61,067 nt of DNA from an uncultured Bacteroidales bacterium (GCA_946059305.1 CAMGMU010000003.1:1-61067), one strand, 5' to 3'; counted from the stretch's first letter, positions 8,827 to 19,270 are shown. Notes: a model not told the origin generated them from the sequence alone. A program made the numbers and translations.

Positions 8827-9486
8827 TTAGCTAGAATAGCGAGAACGACCGCGTGAAGACCGCGAGAAAGAGCGCCTTGGCGAACCATACGTTGTTCGCT
8901 TGCGCTTAAAAGGATTCTGACTGTCGGCCTTGCGAGAGAGTCTCCGCAAGTTTGACCCCTTGCTCCGCATGCGAAGCGAAAATCGAGGGAAGCCATACGT
9001 GATGATGTACAGGCTGGCCATATACATTGCAGTCAACCATACTATCGGGAAAAGTGACATTCCCTGAGTCGGCGGAAAAACAGTAGAAACGACCGCAATA
9101 AAAAAAGCAAGTGCTGCAATCATACTACGGGATTGGATACGCACATTGGCCTGCGTAAACTTGCTTCCGAAGCCGATTACACATACAATTCCTGCGCATG
9201 CCGCAACGGCAGAAACGACCCAAACGATACGCATGGAGGTTGGTGATGATGCCCATGCCGTTATTACGAAGTCGCGAGGGAAAACCGTTGTCCAAGCTTC
9301 TATCACGCATCGAACGACATCCGACAGAGGCCATATCAACCATACAATACCGGCATAAAGTATTACTACTAAGATGCCCACTACTGATGCCAAATACGTA
9401 CGGAAATTACTTGCACGAAGGGCGAAAATCAGCCACCATGTTGCGGGAAAAAACATAATGGCATCAGGCACAAAAAGCGACATCAA
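8827..9486 (-). CDS. Membrane protein of unknown function
   Basis: This is a polytopic membrane protein with about five hydrophobic segments and an Arg/Ser-rich C-terminal tail (from about residue 185, ending RGRSRYSS) that is probably cytoplasmic. I do not recognise the family. The listed start is a TTG at 9486, with ATG following. The same frame stays open upstream to 9615 and codes a clearly hydrophobic extension (including ISIILLTVGAV and NVFLLSLLLGL), but it contains no ATG, GTG or TTG before the TGA at 9616-9618. The real protein may start at an ATT near 9612 or have lost its start codon. It lies between the M3 peptidase (stop at 9625) and the helix-hairpin-helix gene on the same strand. 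Confidence 0.6.
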   Translation of the reverse strand: MMSLFVPDAIMFFPATWWLIFALRASNFRTYLASVVGILVVILYAGIVWLIWPLSDVVRCVIEAWTTVFPRDFVITAWASSPTSMRIVWVVSAVAACAGIVCVIGFGSKFTQANVRIQSRSMIAALAFFIAVVSTVFPPTQGMSLFPIVWLTAMYMASLYIITYGFPRFSLRMRSKGSNLRRLSRKADSQNPFKRKRTTYGSPRRSFSRSSRGRSRYSS

Positions 9487-9624
9487 ACCAAGCAGAAGAC
9501 TCAGCAGAAAAACATTCTGCTGAGCATCTTCTCGGCGATAAGATTGCAGGAGCAGCCAGCATGATGCAACTGCTCCTACAGTGAGTAGTATGATAGAAAT
9601 AGCTATCGTAATCGAAGTTCAAGA

Positions 9625-11751
9625 TTAGTTGAGTCCTTTCTTCTCAAGGAAGAACTTCGGATCAGCTTGGCGGCCGCGGAAATTCTGGTAAAGCACAGCA
9701 GCATCAGCCGTGTTACCCTTAGAGAGAATCTCATCGCGGAAGCGGGCTGCAGTGACAGGGTCAAAAATATCACCCGTTTCTACAAACGCATGGAAAGCAT
9801 CGGAATCGAGTACGGCCGACCATGTGTAAGAATAGTAGCCAGCTTCGTAGCCCGTGGTGAAGATATGGTTGTAGAAGGTCGAGCGGTAGCGAGTGATAAT
9901 CTCCGGAATCATGCCCATCTTAGCCATCGAAGCAGCCTCGAAAGCGTTTACGTCAATCGTATCAACCGAGGTGAGCATATGATAGTCCATATCGAGGATA
10001 GATGCAGATAGGAGTTCGGTCTCAACGAAGCCCATGTTGAAAGTAGAAGCGGCATTAATCTTCTGAATAAGCGAATCGGGAATCACCTCACCCGTCTGAT
10101 AATGGAAGGCGTAGGTCTTCATCACTTCAGGAGCATAGCACCAGTTTTCGTTGATTTGCGAGGGGAGCTCAACGAAGTCGCGCGGCACGTTGGTTCCTGA
10201 AAGCGTGCGATAGGTGCATTTAGAAAGAATGCCATGGAGGGCATGACCAAATTCATGGAAGAGGGTCTCTACATCGTCCATCGAGAGGAGAGCGGGCTGA
10301 CCAGCAGTTGGCTTATTGAAATTGCCTACGTTTACGATAATCGGACGATGATCCACACCATTATCGTCGATATACTGGCTCACCATATTATTCATCCATG
10401 CGCCCGGACGCTTGGTTGCGCGTGGGAAATAGTCCGTTATAAAGATAGCAAGCAGGTTGCCCTCTGCGTCGGTAATCTTAAAGGTTTCGCATTCGGGGTT
10501 ATAAACGGGTACACCGCTTACCGGTTCGATATTAATACCATACAGGCGATGAGCGAGGTTGAACACACCCTTGCGCACGTTAGAGAGCTCGAAATAGGGT
10601 TTGAGTTCTTCTTCGTTAACGGCATACTTTAGATTGCGAAGACGCTCCGTATAGAACCACCAATCCCAAGGCTGCAGTTTGGCATCTTCAGGCGAGTTGA
10701 CCTTTACGAGGCCGGCTTTGATGTCTTCGTCGAGAAGCTCTTGGAGGGCAGCACGTTCGCGCTTGGCAGCAGCGAGTGAGGGCTCCCAAACAGAGAGGAG
10801 GAACTCATAAGCGGTCTTGCCATCGTGAGCCATAGCATCTTGGAGGATAAAGTCAGCTGCACAATCAAAACCGAAAAGGTGAGCTTTCTCGGTACGCAGA
10901 CGCATTGTACGGTTGATGATGGCCTTGTTGTCGTTGGCATTATCATGATTACCGCGGGTGGTATAATCCATCAAGAGCGTTTTGCGGAGCTCTCGATTGG
11001 TGCAATATTGGAGCACGGGCGTGAAGCTGGTGCGCTTGGGGGTAAAGAGCCATTCGCCAGCATGACCGGCAGCAGCTGCTTCTTCTGCGGCAGCAGCTTT
11101 GGCGCCTTCAGGCAGCCCTTCGAGCTCAGCCTCGTTGGTAATAAAACGCTGGCAAGAGTTAGTCTCTGCCACTACATTCTGACCAAACTTAAGCGAAAGG
11201 CTGGCAAGCTCTTTATTGATTTCCTTAAGACGTTCCTTGGCTTCCGGGTCAAGGTTGGCTCCATTTTGAGCGAACTGACGATAGATTACCTCCGTTAGTC
11301 GAAGCTGCTCGGGCGTCAAGTTGGCTTCCATGCGGGTATCATATACAGCTTTGATGCGCTTGAAAAGCCCTTCGTTGAGGAGAATATTATCCGACACTTC
11401 GGTCACCATCGGGCTGAGTTCTTCAGCAAGCTTATTCATTTCATCGTCGCCCTCCGTTTCGAGCAAGTTGTAGAAAACACCCTGTACGCGCTCTAATAGA
11501 AGACCAGAACGGTCAAAAGCGGCTACTGTATTTTGAAAGGTGGGGGCATCGGCGCAGTTAACGATAGCGTCGATCTCGGCATTGTACTCTGCAATTGCAG
11601 CCTCGAAAGCGGGCTTGTAATCAGAGAGTTGTACTTGGCTGAACTCTACTACGCCGTACTCATTCTGAGGCGTTGTAAGCAGCGGGTTCTCACGTGTGGT
11701 GCAGGATAGCATAGTCATTGCAAGTGCTGCGGGGATAATTACTTTTTTCAT
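9625..11751 (-). CDS. dcp: M3 family metallopeptidase (peptidyl-dipeptidase Dcp-like)
   Basis: This zinc metallopeptidase of about 708 residues removes dipeptides or cleaves oligopeptides. The motif FHEFGHALHG (HExxH near residue 500) and the downstream segment with SQINENW are typical of the M3A Dcp/oligopeptidase A family. The start at 11751 is chosen because it gives a lipoprotein signal (MKKVIIPAALAMTMLSC); an ATG at 11775 would put eight residues in front. The lipid anchor suggests action at the cell envelope, unlike cytoplasmic E. coli Dcp. It is the last clear gene of the ileS-led run, 69 nt after the AsmA-like gene. Confidence 0.9.
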   Translation of the reverse strand: MKKVIIPAALAMTMLSCTTRENPLLTTPQNEYGVVEFSQVQLSDYKPAFEAAIAEYNAEIDAIVNCADAPTFQNTVAAFDRSGLLLERVQGVFYNLLETEGDDEMNKLAEELSPMVTEVSDNILLNEGLFKRIKAVYDTRMEANLTPEQLRLTEVIYRQFAQNGANLDPEAKERLKEINKELASLSLKFGQNVVAETNSCQRFITNEAELEGLPEGAKAAAAEEAAAAGHAGEWLFTPKRTSFTPVLQYCTNRELRKTLLMDYTTRGNHDNANDNKAIINRTMRLRTEKAHLFGFDCAADFILQDAMAHDGKTAYEFLLSVWEPSLAAAKRERAALQELLDEDIKAGLVKVNSPEDAKLQPWDWWFYTERLRNLKYAVNEEELKPYFELSNVRKGVFNLAHRLYGINIEPVSGVPVYNPECETFKITDAEGNLLAIFITDYFPRATKRPGAWMNNMVSQYIDDNGVDHRPIIVNVGNFNKPTAGQPALLSMDDVETLFHEFGHALHGILSKCTYRTLSGTNVPRDFVELPSQINENWCYAPEVMKTYAFHYQTGEVIPDSLIQKINAASTFNMGFVETELLSASILDMDYHMLTSVDTIDVNAFEAASMAKMGMIPEIITRYRSTFYNHIFTTGYEAGYYSYTWSAVLDSDAFHAFVETGDIFDPVTAARFRDEILSKGNTADAAVLYQNFRGRQADPKFFLEKKGLN

Positions 11752-11820
11752 AAAAATTAACAGTTTTTCCGGCACTGCCCTGCTGAAAGGGCAGCGAAGG
11801 GGGTTAAGTGATAATATGTA

Positions 11821-14800
11821 CTATTTTATATTCGATTCAAGCGCTTTACGAATCATCGCTCGAATATCAGCGGAGCGCGTATCTACTTCGCCCCTGAACA
11901 CCGGCTTGAAGTCTTTAGCATAAATACATTTCGCTAATTTGATATCGAGGTCAGATAATTTTTCAAACGTATTCATATTACCTCCTACGTGTACGCCCAA
12001 ATATAGCGGCGAAAGCAGATTGATATGGTAATCCATCGTGCCGTCTAAATGATGACGGCCGCCTACTGCACCCATCCATTTGTCGCAAGAGATGAGGAAA
12101 GGATAGATGTCGAGTTCGCTCTTATAGAGGGCTACTTCTGCAGAAATAGAGTCAATCTTATTTTCTGTTTTCTTCTTGAATGTCAGCAGTTTGGCAATCT
12201 TAGCAAACACTTCACCATCGAGCAGCGTAAGGTCTTTGGCATCAATAGACATTGCACCGCGAGTAGTGGATGTCTTCAGCTCGTATTTGTCATTAAGATA
12301 CGTCTCTGCCGCCAAATGGAAATTAGCAGCCCCTCGGAAAGAACGAAGCATCGGGAGGAGCGTATCCACTTGAGGAATCATATTTACGAGTTCTTCTACA
12401 TTGATATTGGTCATGTGGTAGTCCAATCCGCAGAAGATATGATTGCGGCGAGGTGTTTTGTAGAGTGCTGTAAGTTGGAGCTTGGCTGCTTCGCAAATGA
12501 AGCCCATCTCCTCAATCACCATCACGCCATCGCGGATATATACCATACCGCCCAATTCGCGTACAGATTGGCTGAAGGCCGAAGCAAGATTGATGCTTGT
12601 ATAGAGCGAGATATCCACACCCTTGGGCACCATAAAAACGGGTGTAGTGCTCTCTGCTGTCGTTTCTTCTGCGGCAGCGGATTCTTCCGAATCATCGCTG
12701 ATGAGCGCAAGCAGTTCGTCGATATTCGCATAGTCAGAGATAAAGCGCAGGTTACCGGTGAGCAGACCTTTATCTTCGAGCCAAGGGCCGATATTCTGCA
12801 CCTTGCCAGCGAGCGAGAACGATGAATGCGCCAATTCCACGCGTGCGGTATCGATATTGAATTCGCGATTTGAATATTCAAACTTACATGCCGGCACTTT
12901 CACTTCGGGCTCCACCCCGCGCAGATGAGCTACTGCGTTCTGCACATCAAACCGCAGGCGCGGACGCCATTTCAGCAGCACATTATCTTTACCCTTATCA
13001 TGACGAGCCGAAGCAGAAAGTGCTAATTTGCCGGAACGTACATCAGCCAAACTGCCCATTCTCGCCATCAACTGATTGGCCTTGATGGTAGCGCGTAGGC
13101 TTTCAGCTTCATTCGCCATCGAAACGCGGCCCTGCGGCGAATCCACCTCAGCCGTGATTGTATCGTAAGCTGCGGAGAGGTGCTCCATATTAAATGCACA
13201 CGAGAGCGTGGGCAAGGTAGCACGACTGTCGTATTCTACATACGCTTGCAGATGAGGCAGCTTGGTGTCAACGGAAGCCGGCACGATGTTGCCAATGGAA
13301 TCAGCCATTTGGAGCGAAGCGCTTAGCGAACGAGAATCCAACGTAATGTCAGCGGCAATGACGGGGTCCGATGAAAGGAAATTCGACGCACACAATTCAA
13401 TCTCAGACGCAGCCAATTCAGCTGCCAACGCATCGGATTGCTGCACGGTAAGACCCTCTTGCAAGATGAGTTTGCCACTCAGGAATTCCATCGGTTGGCG
13501 TTTTAATTTGCGCTTTTTCTCATCGTTGGCAGGTGCAGGATTTGCGGGGCGTGCACTCGGGATAGCCAACGAGAGATTGGCTTGGGGCGCACGAATAAGC
13601 ATACTATCGTAGTTGGCTGCAAAACGACCTACGTTAAGTTGCGCTTGAATCTTGCCGCGGTCGAGCTGCATTGCTGTAAGATCGGAAAGTGCGATTTGCG
13701 CATTCAGCAGTCCTTTGAGTTGGCCTTCTGCCGTGATATTCTCCGGCAGGAAATACTGCATATCGGGCAAATGTACGTCTAAATTGAACTGCATATCGAG
13801 CTGCATATCCCCCAGCAAGTCATCTACTCGTCCGGATATACTAACGTTGGATTGTTTGGTTTCAGCATACAGATTATCAATCAGAGCATACGATGTATTT
13901 TTACCGTTGAAATCGATAAAAAATGCCGCATCTCCTGCTACGTTGGTGAGCGTATAGGGCAAGCTCTCAATCGAGCCTTCGGCATCGGAAACGTAGAGAC
14001 GACCGCTTACTATCGGCATGATGGAATCCGAATAGTCACCCCGTACGTTGGCAGTGAGGCGAACGGAAGCATCAGCATGGATATCCTCAGGCATGGTAAA
14101 CAATGCAGAAGGCACTATCTTCAGTAGTTCGCTTACGCGGATGGTATTGGTGCTAACAGCCATATCCGTATGAATATGCGGAATGAGTGTGGCATCGCCC
14201 TGAAGTTGGATTTTGCACGAGTTGACAACCAAACGAGCATCATCGAGTGAAACAGCTGCATGTTCAATCGTAAAGGGCTCCGCCATCTGAAGGGCTAATT
14301 CAAACGGCGCGGAGAGCGATACGGCAAGCTCCGATGCATAGTTGACATCGCGAAAATGGGCATCCACATGCGGGAAGTCTGCTTTGAGCGAACCGACTAC
14401 CTTATCGTGCTGCATTTTCGTTGCGAGAGAGATAGCAGGATCAAGAAGCAAAACATCGATGGAATCGCGCAAATTGAGCAGTGACATCTTGTTTGCAATG
14501 AGCGAAACCGAGAGGTCGTCAAGCGAAATCGAGCGGATGAATGATGTTTCTGTCGTGTCCTCTGGCGTGGTGTCTTGCGGCAGCGAGAGCACATCAAAAT
14601 TTGCAGTACCATCCTCACCAATAAACGCATTAAGTTGCGCATCTGCCAAGGCAATCTCGCGGATACTCAGCTCGCCATCTTTGAGCAGGGCCACAATATC
14701 AATACGAGCCACAGCTTTCTTAGCGGCCAATACGGTATCCGATTGTGCACCAACTACCGGATTCTCTACAAGAATGCCATCTGCGCGAAGACCAAACTCC

Positions 14801-14997
14801 GGGAAAGTAGAGAAGAACGTCAGATCCACTTGCCCTATCTCGTAGTCGCAGGAGATGAATGCATCCGCTACTTCGCGCACTACTGGTGTGAGGCGCTCGG
14901 GCGTAAATACCCAATACACCAATACCCCTGCAACTACCAGCACCAGGCCGAGTAGCGAAGCCAACGTGATACCTGCTATTTTAAGAAATTTGCGCAT
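11821..14997 (-). CDS. AsmA family protein
   Basis: This 1058-residue protein has one N-terminal membrane helix (about residues 5-27) followed by a very long periplasmic domain rich in short beta strands. The opening (MRKFLKIAGITLASLLGLVL, then DVTF-like and FPEFGLRADGI) is characteristic of the AsmA/TamB-like superfamily, whose members form long hydrophobic grooves for moving phospholipids toward the outer membrane. An Asp/Glu/Thr-rich linker lies near residues 765-785. The start at 14997 matches the membrane anchor; an upstream ATG at 15039 lies right after the lipoprotein gene. The lipid-transport role is known for the family and inferred here. Confidence 0.85.
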   Translation of the reverse strand: MRKFLKIAGITLASLLGLVLVVAGVLVYWVFTPERLTPVVREVADAFISCDYEIGQVDLTFFSTFPEFGLRADGILVENPVVGAQSDTVLAAKKAVARIDIVALLKDGELSIREIALADAQLNAFIGEDGTANFDVLSLPQDTTPEDTTETSFIRSISLDDLSVSLIANKMSLLNLRDSIDVLLLDPAISLATKMQHDKVVGSLKADFPHVDAHFRDVNYASELAVSLSAPFELALQMAEPFTIEHAAVSLDDARLVVNSCKIQLQGDATLIPHIHTDMAVSTNTIRVSELLKIVPSALFTMPEDIHADASVRLTANVRGDYSDSIMPIVSGRLYVSDAEGSIESLPYTLTNVAGDAAFFIDFNGKNTSYALIDNLYAETKQSNVSISGRVDDLLGDMQLDMQFNLDVHLPDMQYFLPENITAEGQLKGLLNAQIALSDLTAMQLDRGKIQAQLNVGRFAANYDSMLIRAPQANLSLAIPSARPANPAPANDEKKRKLKRQPMEFLSGKLILQEGLTVQQSDALAAELAASEIELCASNFLSSDPVIAADITLDSRSLSASLQMADSIGNIVPASVDTKLPHLQAYVEYDSRATLPTLSCAFNMEHLSAAYDTITAEVDSPQGRVSMANEAESLRATIKANQLMARMGSLADVRSGKLALSASARHDKGKDNVLLKWRPRLRFDVQNAVAHLRGVEPEVKVPACKFEYSNREFNIDTARVELAHSSFSLAGKVQNIGPWLEDKGLLTGNLRFISDYANIDELLALISDDSEESAAAEETTAESTTPVFMVPKGVDISLYTSINLASAFSQSVRELGGMVYIRDGVMVIEEMGFICEAAKLQLTALYKTPRRNHIFCGLDYHMTNINVEELVNMIPQVDTLLPMLRSFRGAANFHLAAETYLNDKYELKTSTTRGAMSIDAKDLTLLDGEVFAKIAKLLTFKKKTENKIDSISAEVALYKSELDIYPFLISCDKWMGAVGGRHHLDGTMDYHINLLSPLYLGVHVGGNMNTFEKLSDLDIKLAKCIYAKDFKPVFRGEVDTRSADIRAMIRKALESNIK

Positions 14998-15048
14998 AAT
15001 TTTATCGATGACATCTAAGATTTTGAAGGTAACCTCCACAATGCTAGA

Positions 15049-15546
15049 TTATTGTACTTTCTGGAAAACATAGGTTTTCCCTGCATCAATCACGGTCATT
15101 TCTGTAGAGGAGAAAGCTTTGACTCTGAGCGCATACGGCACTACGGCATCGCCTACTGAGGTGGTGTTGTAGAGCTGAATCTCGCCATCGTTTTCTATTG
15201 CCCAACCAAACCAACCATTTTTATGGTAATCACCCTCTGCAGACTGATTGAGCAATTGCTCCTCAGCCAGCCCCCAATCTGCGGACTCATAATCGCCTTG
15301 GTCGAGCTGATACCCCCATTTGCCGTAGGTATTATTGCTTACGGTACATGCTTCTTTTAAGAAAACATACACCAATTTGGCATTGGCATCGGCTCCTGCT
15401 ATTTGCGAAGGAGCCTCCCAACGGCCGGGCAACAATGCCGGATCAACTTTAATTTTTGAGCCGTTTTCGTCAGGATTGAAGAAGCAACCCGTAAAAAGCA
15501 CTGCTACGGCTGCCAATATGGGGATAAGAAATAGTTGTCGTTTCAT
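15049..15546 (-). CDS. Small lipoprotein of unknown function
   Basis: This is a 165-residue lipoprotein with a clear signal and lipobox (AVAVLFTGCFF). The mature part looks like a small beta-sandwich or lipocalin-like fold: it opens with PGRWEAP, has several Trp and Tyr residues, and ends in TYVFQKVQ. I do not recognise a named family. Its ATG overlaps the TGA of ileS by 4 nt, which suggests translational coupling to the tRNA synthetase gene, and it is followed by the AsmA-like gene. The link to an envelope gene rather than to translation seems the more natural reading. Confidence 0.75.
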   Translation of the reverse strand: MKRQLFLIPILAAVAVLFTGCFFNPDENGSKIKVDPALLPGRWEAPSQIAGADANAKLVYVFLKEACTVSNNTYGKWGYQLDQGDYESADWGLAEEQLLNQSAEGDYHKNGWFGWAIENDGEIQLYNTTSVGDAVVPYALRVKAFSSTEMTVIDAGKTYVFQKVQ

Positions 15547-18500
15547 ATTTTAGAAATTTGAATATGCAGATTCATATCTTCTACAAACGATGCTTCTTGC
15601 AGATTATCAGCCAGTTCAATCGTATTAGCCAATACCTGAGAAGCAATATAATCGCTGAAATGAAGGACGGCATCGTTGATAGCTTCCTGTCGTTCGATTC
15701 GAACGGCAATGCGGTCGGTAATCTCCAAACCTGTGGCTTTTCTGAGATTCTGGATGCGGTTCACTAACTCGCGCGCGATACCTTCTTCAATAAGCGCTGG
15801 CGTGAGCTCCACATCGAGTGCGATGGTAAGCAAACCATCGTTAGCTACCAGCCAGCCCGGCATATCTTCCGTAAGAATATCGGCATCTTCAGGAATGAGG
15901 GTATATTCCATTGAAGAAAGCTGAACAGTAAGCGCACCATTGGCTTCGAATGCATTGATTTGATCCTGCGTCATCTGATTGATGAAGGCTGCCAATTCCT
16001 TCATGGCGCCACCTACTTTCTTGCCAAGCACCTTGAAGTTGGGCTTAATCTTCTTTACGAGCTGAATCGTGCTGTCTTCTTTGCTTACAATCTGTAGTTC
16101 TTTCACGTTTACTTCGCTCTTGATGAGGTCGGCAACGCGCATTAATGCTTCGAGTGCGGTCTGATCAGCAGCCGGGATAACGGCTTTGGCAAGCGGTTGA
16201 CGCACGTTTTTCTCAGCTCGTTTGCGGAGCGAAAGAATCATAGAGGTGGCATCTTGCGCCAACGCCATCGAGCGCTCGAGTTCAGCATTGATGCAGCTGT
16301 CGTCGGCAGCCGGCCATTGGCTCAGGTGCACGCTCTCGCCGCCTGCCAAATCGCGGAACAGCTGGTCGGCATAGAAAGGAGCGATGGGTGCCATCAATTG
16401 CGCAACCGTACGGAGGCAGGTGTATAGCGTGGAGTAAGCTGCTTTCTTATCATCGGTAAGGCCGCCACCCCAGAAACGCTTGCGGTTGAGGCGAACATAC
16501 CAATTCGAAAGGTTTTCTTGAAGGAAATCAGAGATAGCACGACCTACCTTAGTCGGTTCATACGCCTCGTAATTGGCCGTCACATCCTTGATGAGCGAAT
16601 GCAAGCAACTGAGAATCCAACGGTCAATCTCCGTAAGATGCTCGGGGGCTGCCTGCATGTCGGGCGTCCAACCATCCACATTGGCATAAAGGGCGAAGAA
16701 CGAGTAGGTGTTATACAATGTGCCGAAGAATTTACGGCGCACTTCTTCTACGCCTTCGGGATCAAACTTGAGGTTCTCCCATGGCGATGCGTTGGTAAGC
16801 ATGTACCAGCGGATGGGGTCAGCACCATATTTCTGCAGCGCCTCAAATGGATCAACCGCATTGCCCAAACGCTTACTCATCTTGTTGCCTTTCTTATCGA
16901 GCACCAAACCGTTGGAAATCACGTTCTTAAACGCCACCTCACCCTCAATCATCGTGTGGATGGCGTGGAGAGTGAAGAACCAACCGCGCGTTTGATCTAC
17001 ACCTTCGGAAATGAAGTCGGCCGTACGCGGAAGGTCTTGATTCTCAAAAGGATAGTGATTTTGCGCATACGGCATGGCGCCTGAATCAAACCATACGTCG
17101 ATGAGGTCGAGCTCACGACGCATCGGCTTGCCGGAAGGCGAGCAGAGGATGATATTATCCACATACGGACGATGCAAATCAATCACCTCGGGAGCGTAAT
17201 TCGCCTCAGAGTAATCGCCCACCTTGAAGTTCGGCCATGGGTTTTCCTTCATGAATCCGGCTTTAATTGCCTTATCTATTTCTGCAAACAGCTCCTCAAT
17301 AGAACCGATGCAGAGCTCTTCTTTACCATCTTCGGTGCGCCAAATAGGCAACGGGGTGCCCCAATAACGCGAACGGCTGAGGTTCCAATCGTTGAGATTC
17401 TCCAACCATTTGCCAAAACGGCCGGTACCTGTGGATTCGGGTTGCCAACGGATGGTGTTGTTAAGCGCAATCATCTGCTCACGAGCCTGGGTAGAACGGA
17501 TGAACCAGCTGTCGAGCGGGTAATACAGCACGGGTTTGTCCGTGCGCCAACAATGCGGATAATTGTGTACGTGTTTCTCGATTTTAAACACGCGTCCATC
17601 TGCCTTCATCTCCATGCACAAGCGGATATCGAGATTCTCGTCTTTCTGCGCTGCAGTTTCATCGTAACGCCCATCCACTGTGTATTTGGGGTCGTAAGCA
17701 TTCTTCACCCACTGGCCCGCATATTTACCATACAGCTCTGTATTAACGGCTTCGTTTACAAACGCTTCGTCGAGTTCGTCAAGCAGCCAATACTTACCGC
17801 TGAAATCCACCATCGGACGCGTCTCGCCGTTTTTGTTAATCATGTACAGCGAAGGGATGCCGGCTGCTTCTGCCACTTTCTTATCATCAGCACCAAAGGT
17901 AGGCGCGATATGTACGATGCCCGTACCGTCTTCAGTCGTAACGTAATCGCCGGGGATAACGCGGAATGCATCTTGCTTGCGGTTCACTACCTTACCTTCC
18001 ACTACATCCACCGGATCCACCCACGGGAAGAGCTGATTGTAGGTAACGCCTACCAGCTCATTGCCCTTATAATGCGCCAGCACTTCGGGCGCGATGAGGT
18101 TACCCTCGGCATCCTTCCGACTGAGCTCTTTGGCGTATGCGCTCAAGCGCGCTTCTGCGAGGATATAGATGGCCTCCTGACCGGTATAGGGATTAGCACC
18201 TTTTACAGCCACATAGTCGATTTTCGGACCCACACAAAGAGCGGTGTTGGATGGCAACGTCCAAGGTGTGGTCGTCCATGCGAGGAAATACAGCGGCATA
18301 TCGGCCGGCAGAGCAAGCGTATCGCGATTTACCACTGCAAACTGAGCCGTACAGGTAGTATCTTTCACATCGCGGTAGCAACCGGGCTGGTTGAGCTCGT
18401 GCGACGAAAGACCCGTACCGGCTGCCGGCGAATAGGGCTGAATGGTGTAACCTTTGTAGAGGTAGCCTTTTTTATAAAGCTCTTTCAGCAGATACCAAAG

Positions 18501-18971
18501 CGTCTCGATATACTTATTGTCGTAAGTGATATACGGATGATCAAGATCCACCCAATAACCCATCTGCTTGGTGAGGGCGGTCCACTCTTTGGTATATTTC
18601 ATCACCTCGCTGCGGCAGGCAGCATTATATTCATCTACCGAGATTTTCTTACCGATATCCTCTTTGGTGATGCCGAGTTTCTTCTCCACACCGAGCTCTA
18701 CGGGCAAACCATGGGTGTCCCAACCGGCTTTGCGGCGAACCTCAAAACCTTGCATCGTCTTATACCTACAGAACGTATCTTTGATTGTGCGAGCCAAAAC
18801 GTGATGGATGCCGGGCATGCCGTTGGCGGAGGGGGGACCCTCAAAGAAAAGGAACGGTTGATGCCCGCGGCGGGTTTCTACACTTTGACCAAATAAATCG
18901 TTTTTCTCCCAATCTGCCAACATCGTTGCGGCTATATCAGGAAGGTTGAAATTCTTGTATTCTTTAAACAT
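15543..18971 (-). CDS. ileS: Isoleucyl-tRNA synthetase
   Basis: This 1142-residue class I synthetase charges tRNA-Ile. The HIGH-like segment lies in PPSANGMPGIHHVLA (about residues 46-60), the editing domain follows, and the KMSKS loop is NKMSKRLGN (about residue 695). Length and the HxxPVE segment HGLPVELGVEKKLG fit the eukaryote-like type 2 IleRS, a type often less sensitive to mupirocin in other bacteria. The C-terminal anticodon-binding part is complete. It heads an operon with the lipoprotein, AsmA-like and M3 genes. A promoter -7 box lies at 19057-19064, giving a leader of about 80 nt. No T-box is visible. Confidence 0.97.
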   Translation of the reverse strand: MFKEYKNFNLPDIAATMLADWEKNDLFGQSVETRRGHQPFLFFEGPPSANGMPGIHHVLARTIKDTFCRYKTMQGFEVRRKAGWDTHGLPVELGVEKKLGITKEDIGKKISVDEYNAACRSEVMKYTKEWTALTKQMGYWVDLDHPYITYDNKYIETLWYLLKELYKKGYLYKGYTIQPYSPAAGTGLSSHELNQPGCYRDVKDTTCTAQFAVVNRDTLALPADMPLYFLAWTTTPWTLPSNTALCVGPKIDYVAVKGANPYTGQEAIYILAEARLSAYAKELSRKDAEGNLIAPEVLAHYKGNELVGVTYNQLFPWVDPVDVVEGKVVNRKQDAFRVIPGDYVTTEDGTGIVHIAPTFGADDKKVAEAAGIPSLYMINKNGETRPMVDFSGKYWLLDELDEAFVNEAVNTELYGKYAGQWVKNAYDPKYTVDGRYDETAAQKDENLDIRLCMEMKADGRVFKIEKHVHNYPHCWRTDKPVLYYPLDSWFIRSTQAREQMIALNNTIRWQPESTGTGRFGKWLENLNDWNLSRSRYWGTPLPIWRTEDGKEELCIGSIEELFAEIDKAIKAGFMKENPWPNFKVGDYSEANYAPEVIDLHRPYVDNIILCSPSGKPMRRELDLIDVWFDSGAMPYAQNHYPFENQDLPRTADFISEGVDQTRGWFFTLHAIHTMIEGEVAFKNVISNGLVLDKKGNKMSKRLGNAVDPFEALQKYGADPIRWYMLTNASPWENLKFDPEGVEEVRRKFFGTLYNTYSFFALYANVDGWTPDMQAAPEHLTEIDRWILSCLHSLIKDVTANYEAYEPTKVGRAISDFLQENLSNWYVRLNRKRFWGGGLTDDKKAAYSTLYTCLRTVAQLMAPIAPFYADQLFRDLAGGESVHLSQWPAADDSCINAELERSMALAQDATSMILSLRKRAEKNVRQPLAKAVIPAADQTALEALMRVADLIKSEVNVKELQIVSKEDSTIQLVKKIKPNFKVLGKKVGGAMKELAAFINQMTQDQINAFEANGALTVQLSSMEYTLIPEDADILTEDMPGWLVANDGLLTIALDVELTPALIEEGIARELVNRIQNLRKATGLEITDRIAVRIERQEAINDAVLHFSDYIASQVLANTIELADNLQEASFVEDMNLHIQISKI

Positions 18972-19056
18972 ATCGTATGATTAATTTTAGCTCATTGTAC
19001 TGTTGCGTACATACGTACACAACGAAAACGCGCGCATAAGCGCACGGATTTGGGGG

Positions 19057-19064
19057 CAAAGGTA
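19057..19064 (-). promoter_or_regulatory. ileS promoter, -7 element
   Basis: TACCTTTG on the minus strand is the Bacteroidota -7 consensus. The -33 region, at about 19084-19088, is only T-rich on the minus strand (no TTTG). The start site would fall near 19051, about 80 nt before the ileS ATG. Confidence 0.6.
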
Positions 19065-19215
19065 CAACAAATTTTTGAAATAAAAAAATTTTAAGAACAA
19101 AATAATTCAAAATTCTCAAAATAATGTCAAAATAGCATATGTATCCTATTCTTTTCACGCGTTGTTTACACACTCCAATTAGCATCTACGCACTTGTATT
19201 ACACAAGCATTTGTG

Positions 19216-19270
19216 TACGATGGCAATACGATGGTAATACGATGGTAATACGATGATAATGCGATGATGA
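19216..19270. repeat. Five 11-bp tandem repeats
   Basis: Units of TACGATGGTAA and close variants occupy 19216-19226, 19227-19237, 19238-19248, 19249-19259 and 19260-19270. An 11-bp period is close to one helical turn, so equivalent bases face the same side of the DNA. The array lies about 160 bp upstream of the ileS promoter. Confidence 0.8.

Noticed and set aside
17172-18896. A 574-codon open frame on the plus strand opposite ileS
   Set aside because: It lies fully antisense to the strongly conserved ileS coding sequence, its translation has no recognisable domain, and its codon pattern mirrors ileS. It is a shadow frame.
18972-19060. T-box riboswitch before ileS
   Set aside because: No T-box sequence or stem I is visible in the ~80-nt leader, and T-boxes are not expected in this phylum.
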